Source: an uncultured Eubacterium sp.
Lineage (GTDB): Bacteria; Bacillota; Clostridia; Lachnospirales; Lachnospiraceae
Assembly (NCBI GenBank): GCA_904502145.1
Contig: CAJGDH010000036.1
Span: 1-11,971 of the forward strand
Direction of reading: 5' to 3'
Length of the DNA: 11,971 nucleotides
Position 1 is the first letter of the stretch, and every line of letters begins with the position of its first letter. The notes beneath the pieces were generated by a model. It was not told where the DNA came from. It did not search any database and saw only the letters and a list, made by a program, of their open reading frames with translations. Shown piece after piece: positions 7,108 to 11,971 of this stretch. The translations under genes and the position numbers were made by a program.

Positions 7108-7929
7108 TTAGGGGTTCACAGTGGGAAAACCATAGAAATTATACAGAAGAGAGCTGTCTGCGGAGAGGATGGTCCAGCGCATATCCCTGATGCCGAAGAC
7201 GATGGTCCCGGTCACGGTATTGACCTCCTCAGCGGACAGGATCTCCTGCAGCTCTTTCGAGATCGTGGAGGGTTCCTCCTCCTGCGCCGCCTCTTCCTGT
7301 CCGCCGCCCAGGATGGAGTTCAGCCAGCCCTTCAGACCTTCCCACCAGGTGGCCGGGGAGCCGGTCTCATCCGCCGCGGTGATCTTCTCCTTCAGATGAT
7401 CGATGGCGGCCGGCCAGGAGACATTGCTGGTGGTCAGGGTCACCGTGCACCGGTTCCAGGTGGTGTCCGCGCCGGTGACGGAGTAGGCGGACCTGCTCAT
7501 CAGCTGGTTAAAGACCGCGTCGTAGTCGACCCCGATTCCTGCGGCGGAAAGAAGTGCGGATAATCCCTTCTCTTCCAGGATCGTGTCGACCTTCTCCTCC
7601 AGGACTTTTTTCAGGTCCGGATCCTCCGAGAGGGGTGGAGGAAGATTATCCCTGCCCAGGGGGGTAAAGTCAAGATTTCCGGCACATTCCATAAAAGTTT
7701 CCGTGACTTTAAGGCATTCTTTCTCCACTGCCTTCAGGTAGTACAGATAACCGGCAAAGCCCAGGCATGAAAGGACCAGAAGGACGCACAGAAAAATGAT
7801 CCAGCCTTTCTTTTTCCCGGAGGGACGGGGTTCCGCCGGCTTGTAAAGGGCGTTGCCCAGAGGTGCTCCGCAGAAAGGACATATGGTCGTTCCCGGCTCG
7901 TGGGGATTGCCGCAGTTGGGACAGTTCAT
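7108..7929 (-). CDS. Zinc-ribbon, single-pass membrane protein of unknown function
   Basis: The family is not recognised beyond its architecture. The 273-residue protein begins with a zinc ribbon (C3, C6, C17 and C20 in CPNCG and CPFCG). A basic stretch (GKKKG, 38-42) and one hydrophobic segment follow at about 43-65. The positive-inside rule puts the zinc ribbon in the cytoplasm and the C-terminal 200 residues outside. That outer part has no clear motif. It contains a Trp-rich patch (WWEGLKGW), then a Gly and acidic linker (GGGQEEAAQEEEP) and a final region with TGTIVFGIRDMRW. Similar zinc-ribbon membrane proteins are common in Clostridia, and some act in envelope stress sensing, but nothing here proves that. 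The start is supported by AGGAGG at 7942-7937, 7 bases before the ATG. It is a lone minus-strand gene with its own promoter. Confidence 0.88.
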   Translation of the reverse strand: MNCPNCGNPHEPGTTICPFCGAPLGNALYKPAEPRPSGKKKGWIIFLCVLLVLSCLGFAGYLYYLKAVEKECLKVTETFMECAGNLDFTPLGRDNLPPPLSEDPDLKKVLEEKVDTILEEKGLSALLSAAGIGVDYDAVFNQLMSRSAYSVTGADTTWNRCTVTLTTSNVSWPAAIDHLKEKITAADETGSPATWWEGLKGWLNSILGGGQEEAAQEEEPSTISKELQEILSAEEVNTVTGTIVFGIRDMRWTILSADSSLLYNFYGFPTVNP

Positions 7930-7983
7930 CTAACCACCTCCTGATCTTATCATTATATTTCCAGGGCCTGTTCTCTCGCCATC

Positions 7984-8012
7984 AGTATAGGGAGTATGGG
8001 AAACAAAGTCAA
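7984..8012 (-). promoter_or_regulatory. Promoter for the zinc-ribbon gene
   Basis: On the minus strand TTGACT (8012-8007) and TATACT (7989-7984) each match five of six consensus bases, with a 17-base spacer. Transcription should start near 7977, about 48 bases before the ATG. Confidence 0.72.
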
Positions 8013-8039
8013 GAAATTGCGGTTTTGTCCTTTTTACGA

Positions 8040-8068
8040 TGGACAGAAGCTGAAATAAAAGGTAAAAT
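8040..8068 (+). promoter_or_regulatory. Candidate promoter for the AI-2E-family gene
   Basis: TGGACA (8040-8045) and TAAAAT (8063-8068) are 17 bases apart, each with one mismatch to consensus. Transcription would start near 8075, about 64 bases before the ATG at 8139. The -35 box is back to back with the minus-strand promoter. The second T of the -35, usually important, is G, so this call is weaker. Confidence 0.45.
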
Positions 8069-8138
8069 GGACTGAAGAAATAACGATGGAGATGACCCTC
8101 TCCCCGCGGGAGGAAACAGTCGGCTGAAGGAGTAGATC

Positions 8139-9317
8139 ATGCAGGAAAACAAAGAAAAAAACCAGCTGAAAAAAGCCTTTATGTCAAGCCTTCCCCAGAT
8201 CGTCGTGGTGGTTGTCGGCATCCTTCTGTTTTTTGTTCTTTACAAATTCAGGGAGATCCTTGCCGGCTTAAAAGGATTCTGCGCCATCCTCATGCCGATC
8301 TTTATCGGGCTGGTGCTGGCCTACCTGACCCACCCGGTGGTGGAACGGTTTGAGCACCTGATCGGGACGGCCTGGACCAGACTGGGGAAAAAGGAGATAA
8401 AAAAGAAGAAAGCCTTCCGGCTTCCTGCCATCCTTCTCACCTTCATCCTCTTCGGCTGGATCATTTACCTTCTGGGCTCCATGGTGGTGCCGGAGCTTTA
8501 TTCCAACATCAGCAAGATCGTCTATGCGGTTCCGGGGCAGATGACAAAATACTATAATCTCCTGATCGGGATGATATCGGACAATTCCTGGATGAGTGAC
8601 ATCGTTGACCGGGCCTACAATTCCATCATGGAATTCCTGACCGGCTGGGTAAAAAATGAAATGTTCTCCCAGATCACGGTCCTGATCAACGGGGTCTTCA
8701 GCGTGGTGGGAGCCATGTCCAACGTACTGATCGGATGTATCGTTGCCATCTATCTTCTGTTCAGCAAAGAGACATTTGCCCGGCAGTTCAATCTGATCCT
8801 CAAGGCTTTCTTCCCGGAGAAAGCCGCGGCACAGACCAAGGAGATCCTCACTGAGGTGGATCGTATCTTCGGCGGATTTATCAGCGGTAAGATCATCGAT
8901 TCCCTCATCATCGGTGTCCTCTGTTTCCTGGGGGCCACTTTACTGAAGCTCCCCTATGTGGTGCTGATCAGCGTGATCGTGGGCGTGACCAATATCATTC
9001 CTTTCTTCGGACCTTATATCGGTGCCATCCCCAGCGCGATCCTCATCCTGCTGGACAGCCCTACCAAAGGTCTGATCTTCATCATATTTATTGTGATCCT
9101 TCAGCAGTTCGACGGAAACATACTGGGACCGAAGATCCTGGGAGATTCCACCGGGCTTTCCCCCTTCTGGGTAATCTTTGCCATCGTTGTGGGCAGCGGA
9201 TTATTCGGGCTTGTGGGCATGCTCATCGGAGTGCCGGCATTTGCCGTTGTTTACTATCTTGCCAAACGTTATATCTATTATCGGCTCAACAGAATGGGGG
9301 CCGATAAAGAGGAGTGA
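8139..9317 (+). CDS. AI-2E/YueF/PerM family membrane protein
   Basis: This 392-residue integral membrane protein belongs to the AI-2E transporter (PerM/YueF/YtvI) family. Members are variously linked to autoinducer-2 export and to sodium/proton antiport; the substrate here is unknown. Hydrophobic segments fall at about 22-40, 47-69, 98-122, 178-207, 247-307 (more than one span) and 310-385 (several spans), consistent with seven or eight helices. Family signatures are NIIPFFGPYIGAIPS and LQQFDGNILGPKILG, followed by SPFWVIFAIVVGSGLFG. A positive patch (LGKKEIKKKKA) lies in a cytoplasmic loop after the second helix. The ATG at 8139 has AAGGAG 6 bases upstream. The next gene starts 6 bases after the stop, so the pair is very probably co-transcribed and translationally coupled. 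Confidence 0.92.
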   Translation: MQENKEKNQLKKAFMSSLPQIVVVVVGILLFFVLYKFREILAGLKGFCAILMPIFIGLVLAYLTHPVVERFEHLIGTAWTRLGKKEIKKKKAFRLPAILLTFILFGWIIYLLGSMVVPELYSNISKIVYAVPGQMTKYYNLLIGMISDNSWMSDIVDRAYNSIMEFLTGWVKNEMFSQITVLINGVFSVVGAMSNVLIGCIVAIYLLFSKETFARQFNLILKAFFPEKAAAQTKEILTEVDRIFGGFISGKIIDSLIIGVLCFLGATLLKLPYVVLISVIVGVTNIIPFFGPYIGAIPSAILILLDSPTKGLIFIIFIVILQQFDGNILGPKILGDSTGLSPFWVIFAIVVGSGLFGLVGMLIGVPAFAVVYYLAKRYIYYRLNRMGADKEE

Positions 9318-9323
9318 AATGAC

Positions 9324-11333
9324 ATGAGGGACGAGATTGCGCAGGTCATTAACAGAGACCAGGTCATGGAACTGGTCTATGGCAATAACAGCAGACCCAA
9401 AGACATACTGGGCCGCCATCCGGTCAGTAACGGGCAGGTGATCTCTGCCTACCATCCGGATGCGGTGGAGATGTATGTGGTGAATGAGGCGGGGGTCCGT
9501 TATCCCATGGATCCCGTGGAGAGACACCACATTTTTGCCGCTTTTTTTCCCACCCGGACCCCCTTTGACTATAAGATCGACATGGTCTTTCCGGACGGGA
9601 ATCATTTTCTGTCCGAGGATCCCTACAGTTTTGATTCCGTCATCACTGTGGGGGAAGAGAAGCAATTTACTCAGGGAGTATGGGAAAACTGCTACAAGAA
9701 GATGGGCGCACACCCCATGACCGTCCATGGCGTGGAAGGGGTCAGTTTTGCGGTCTGGGCACCCAATGCCCGGCGGGTCAGCGTCACGGGCGATTTCAAT
9801 TACTGGAACGGAATGATCCATCCCATGCAGCGTCTGGACCGGTCCGGCATCTTCGAGCTGTTTATCCCCGGGATCAAAACAGGAACCCTGTACCGTTTCG
9901 AGGTCAAAACCTGGAACTCGGGAATCGTCCAGAAGGTGGATCCCTTCGGATGCATCAATCTGGATGGCAATGGTGATGTATCGATAATATTAGATATAAA
10001 TGAATTCCGCTGGGACGACCAGCAGTGGATGAAGGACAGGAGGCGGAAAGACTGGAACCATTCCCCGCTTTCCGTCTGTGACAGAAAACTGGGTGACCGG
10101 TATCTTGAGGAGTATCTTTCAGCGGGTTGTTTCACCCATGTATTGCTTGAGTCACCGCCCTTCTGCCATGGGATGGGGAGGAAGATCCGGGAGAAGATCA
10201 ATTCTTTCCACAAGAGAGGGATCGGTGTTCTGCTGGGCATCTCTCCGGGTTGGTTTCCCGATGAGGAAAACGGACTGAAATATTATGACGGGTCGGCCCT
10301 GTTCGGCCACACAGACCCGGCTTTACGTTACGAGGAAGGCGGCCGACGGATCCGTTTCCGGCATGACAGCCCGCAGATCCTCAATTACCTTACCTCCCAG
10401 CTGCTATTCTGGATAAAAGAGTACCATATCGATGGATTCCTTGTGGAAGGGGTCACTGAGATGGTCTATCCCCTCCTTCCCGACGGTGAAGAGTACAGCA
10501 GGGAATATGCCTTCTACCAGCAGGAGAGTGAGGCCTTTCTCCGCCACATGGTCAAGACGGTGAAGAAAGAGGATTTCAGTGTCCTGATGATCGCCGAGGA
10601 GAAACAGGAATCCTGCAGTCCTCTGTCGGAACTTCAGTTTGAGGCGGCAGGCTTCGATCTGCTGGTCGACTACAGTATCTCGGATAATCTCCGGCAGTAT
10701 GTGGCTTCTTCCCGCTCCCGCTCTGACGGGGACTATTACCGGTTGTCCCAGCCTCTGATGAAAAACGGGATCCGCTATTCCATGCTTAACCTGTCCGCCC
10801 CCCGGGAGATCCTGGATGAACTGCTTTCTTCCGGCGAAGAGATGGTCAGTGAGTATGACCGGCTCTCTGTGAGGAAACTGCTGATCGGCTATATGCTGGG
10901 TGTTCCCGGAAAGAAAAGGTGGACCCTTCAGAAGGACGAGCAGGTGGGTATTCAGCAATACCTGAAGGACCTGCTGATCCTTTACCGCAAATACGGAAGA
11001 ATCATGTACAGACCCGGACAGGCCTCTTTCCAGTGGATCAACGGGATGGATGCCTCCAGCCGTGTGCTCAGCTTTGTCCGGTGGTGCCCCAGCGGGAATG
11101 CCAACCTGCTCTTCATCTGCAATTTTGACCGGGAGAAGAAAGTGGGATTCCGGGTGGGCGTGCCTAAGTACAGTTCCTACAGGCTTGCGATCAATTCCGA
11201 CTGGGAGGAGTATGAAGGAGCCCGCAGGAAGAGTCCGGTCACGCTGGAAGCCCTGCCCCAGGAGTGGGACCTTCAGCCCTACTCTTTGCGGCTGACAATA
11301 TCGGGCCATTCCGTCCTGATCTATGAATTCTAG
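9324..11333 (+). CDS. Glycogen branching enzyme-like protein (GH13), catalytic residues lost
   Basis: The 669-residue protein has GlgB order: an N-terminal beta domain (1-108, LGRHPVSNGQVISAYHP), a well-kept CBM48 glycan-binding domain (about 124-225, GVEGVSFAVWAPNARRVSV), a GH13 barrel (about 255-560) and a C-terminal beta domain (565-669). The barrel is degenerate. Region I DWVPxHF reads GISPGWF (305-311). Region II DGLRVDAV reads DGFLVEGV (370-377), with Leu for the conserved Arg and E375 for the nucleophile Asp. Region IV LSHDE reads LSAPR (490-494). Only the acid/base E425 (IAEE) remains. The segment before region I is about 20 residues shorter than in E. coli GlgB, and the GNEF segment after PGKK (528-531) is missing. 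Branching activity is therefore unlikely. The reading frame is unbroken and has AGAGGAG 9 bases before the ATG, which argues for a kept function, perhaps glycan binding or regulation. Annotation pipelines would probably call it glgB. Confidence 0.88.
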   Translation: MRDEIAQVINRDQVMELVYGNNSRPKDILGRHPVSNGQVISAYHPDAVEMYVVNEAGVRYPMDPVERHHIFAAFFPTRTPFDYKIDMVFPDGNHFLSEDPYSFDSVITVGEEKQFTQGVWENCYKKMGAHPMTVHGVEGVSFAVWAPNARRVSVTGDFNYWNGMIHPMQRLDRSGIFELFIPGIKTGTLYRFEVKTWNSGIVQKVDPFGCINLDGNGDVSIILDINEFRWDDQQWMKDRRRKDWNHSPLSVCDRKLGDRYLEEYLSAGCFTHVLLESPPFCHGMGRKIREKINSFHKRGIGVLLGISPGWFPDEENGLKYYDGSALFGHTDPALRYEEGGRRIRFRHDSPQILNYLTSQLLFWIKEYHIDGFLVEGVTEMVYPLLPDGEEYSREYAFYQQESEAFLRHMVKTVKKEDFSVLMIAEEKQESCSPLSELQFEAAGFDLLVDYSISDNLRQYVASSRSRSDGDYYRLSQPLMKNGIRYSMLNLSAPREILDELLSSGEEMVSEYDRLSVRKLLIGYMLGVPGKKRWTLQKDEQVGIQQYLKDLLILYRKYGRIMYRPGQASFQWINGMDASSRVLSFVRWCPSGNANLLFICNFDREKKVGFRVGVPKYSSYRLAINSDWEEYEGARRKSPVTLEALPQEWDLQPYSLRLTISGHSVLIYEF

Positions 11334-11345
11334 AGAAATCAATAC

Positions 11346-11370
11346 AAAAAGGAGAGCAAATAAAAAGGAG
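11346..11370 (+). promoter_or_regulatory. Duplicated ribosome binding site before the HIT gene
   Basis: AAAAAGGAG occurs twice, at 11346-11354 and 11362-11370, each followed by an A-rich tail. Only the second is correctly placed, 8 bases before the ATG at 11379. No start codon follows the first, so it is a repeat or a ribosome standby site. Confidence 0.5.
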
Positions 11371-11378
11371 TAAATAAA

Positions 11379-11795
11379 ATGAAAGACGATTGTATTTTCT
11401 GCAAGATAGCTGCAGGCAAGATCCCTTCTGCGACCATATATGAGGACAGCCATTTCCGGGTTTTCCTGGACATTAATCCGGCGACCAAAGGGCATTGCCT
11501 GATCGTTCCCAAGGAACATTTTGAAAACATTTATGAGCTGGATGCTGACACCGCAGGCAAAGCTTTTGTCCTGGCTACCCTCATCTCCCGGGCCCTGAAA
11601 AATGTCCTGGGCTGTGACGGCCTGAATGTGGTACAGAACAACGGCCCCATCGCCGGGCAGAGTGTTTTTCATTTCCATATGCACCTGATCCCCCGCTACC
11701 GGGATGACGGTCTGTCCCTCCTGGTGGAGCAGGAACCCGGAGACATGGAGGAGATCCAGCGGATCCGTCAGCTCCTGAAGGATGAACTGCAGTGA
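11379..11795 (+). CDS. HIT family nucleotide-binding protein
   Basis: Histidine-triad proteins are cytoplasmic nucleotide hydrolases or transferases acting on substrates such as AMP-lysine-type phosphoramidates or dinucleoside polyphosphates. The 138-residue product has the triad HFHMH at 98-102, with H100 the predicted nucleophile. N-terminal CIFC (C5, C8), with H47 and H98, fits the zinc site of many bacterial HIT proteins. The segment INPATKGHCLIVPKEHF (32-48) is typical, as is NNGPIAGQSVFHFH. Length is normal for the Hit/HinT type. The physiological substrate is not known. The gene follows the GlgB-like gene by 45 bases, and its stop overlaps the next start as GTGA, suggesting one transcript. 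Confidence 0.94.
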   Translation: MKDDCIFCKIAAGKIPSATIYEDSHFRVFLDINPATKGHCLIVPKEHFENIYELDADTAGKAFVLATLISRALKNVLGCDGLNVVQNNGPIAGQSVFHFHMHLIPRYRDDGLSLLVEQEPGDMEEIQRIRQLLKDELQ

Positions 11796-11971
11796 AGACC
11801 GCGTTCAAACCTGGAAATATGCTGTATCCCCTCCCGGCCGTCCTGGTCACCACCAGGGACAGGGAAGGAAGGGATAATATGATCACCGTGGCATGGACGG
11901 GTACCATCTGCACGAATCCGCCCATGATCTACATCTCCGTCCGTCCGGAGAGGCATTCCTACCGCGCTCTG
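11792..11971 (+). CDS. Flavin reductase-like protein, 5' part only
   Basis: A frame open from a GTG at 11792 runs off the window end, giving the first 60 residues. The segments MLYPLPAVLVTT, NMITVAWTGTICTNPPMIY and ISVRPERHSY are characteristic of the flavin reductase-like, FMN-binding split-barrel family, which also includes flavoredoxin. Such proteins bind FMN and pass electrons from NAD(P)H or other donors. The GTG shares GTGA with the HIT gene stop, and AAGGA at 11778-11782 lies 9 bases upstream, so coupling is likely. The catalytic partner and full length cannot be judged because the gene is truncated by the window edge, not broken. Confidence 0.8.
   Translation, partial: MKTAFKPGNMLYPLPAVLVTTRDREGRDNMITVAWTGTICTNPPMIYISVRPERHSYRAL

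Noticed and set aside
8096..8114. CTCCC-CGC-GGGAG hairpin in the leader of the AI-2E-family gene
   Set aside because: The stem is only 5 bp with a 3-base loop, has no T-run and no matching riboswitch or attenuator structure.
7930..8138. Possible catabolite-responsive (cre) operator in the divergent region
   Set aside because: No stretch fits the TGNAANCGNNNNCA pattern acceptably here, nor in the murB leader at 3933-3972.
10404..11684. 426-codon minus-strand open frame across the GlgB-like and HIT genes
   Set aside because: It is antisense to two supported genes and crosses the gap between them. Its translation has no domain pattern, so its length is attributed to GC-rich third positions.

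Overview
The window looks like a chromosomal stretch from a moderately GC-rich Clostridia member, probably Lachnospiraceae. This is inferred from gene order (uvrC, hprK, ROK glucokinase, then murB, rapZ, whiA and an HPr-like gene), strong AGGAGG-type ribosome sites and Gram-positive protein types. It is densely packed, with no gene-free stretch over about 210 bases. No rRNA, tRNA, CRISPR array or insertion sequence was seen.

Region 1 (4-3889, plus): uvrC (nucleotide excision repair), hprK (HPr kinase/phosphorylase) and a ROK-family glucokinase lie almost end to end and are closed by two intrinsic terminators in tandem. Region 2 (3904-6977, plus): a near-consensus promoter drives murB, rapZ, whiA and a small HPr-like gene, most of them joined by 4-base overlaps or short gaps. 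This joins peptidoglycan precursor synthesis, a P-loop RapZ/YvcJ protein, a division-linked DNA-binding protein and a carbon-control protein. The HPr-like protein keeps Ser46, the target of HprK, but has Asp in place of the phosphocarrier His15, so it looks like a Crh-type regulator rather than a PTS carrier. The yvcK gene, which sits between rapZ and whiA in Bacillus, is absent here.

Region 3 (6978-8138): two hairpins lie between the convergent HPr-like gene and a minus-strand gene for a zinc-ribbon, single-pass membrane protein of unknown function. That gene has a near-consensus promoter, divergent from a weaker candidate promoter for the next plus-strand genes.

Region 4 (8139-11971, plus): an AI-2E/YueF/PerM-type membrane protein is followed after 6 bases by a 669-residue protein with the architecture of glycogen branching enzyme. 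Nearly every catalytic residue of that protein is replaced, so it appears to be an intact but catalytically dead GlgB relative. This is the most unusual item in the window. A HIT-family nucleotide-binding protein and the first 60 codons of a flavin-reductase-like protein, cut by the window end, complete the region.

Regions 1 and 2 together hold the kinase (HprK), a glucose-phosphorylating enzyme and a Ser46-bearing target, which fits carbon catabolite control of the Gram-positive kind. All functions are inferred from sequence motifs read by eye; no database search was run.
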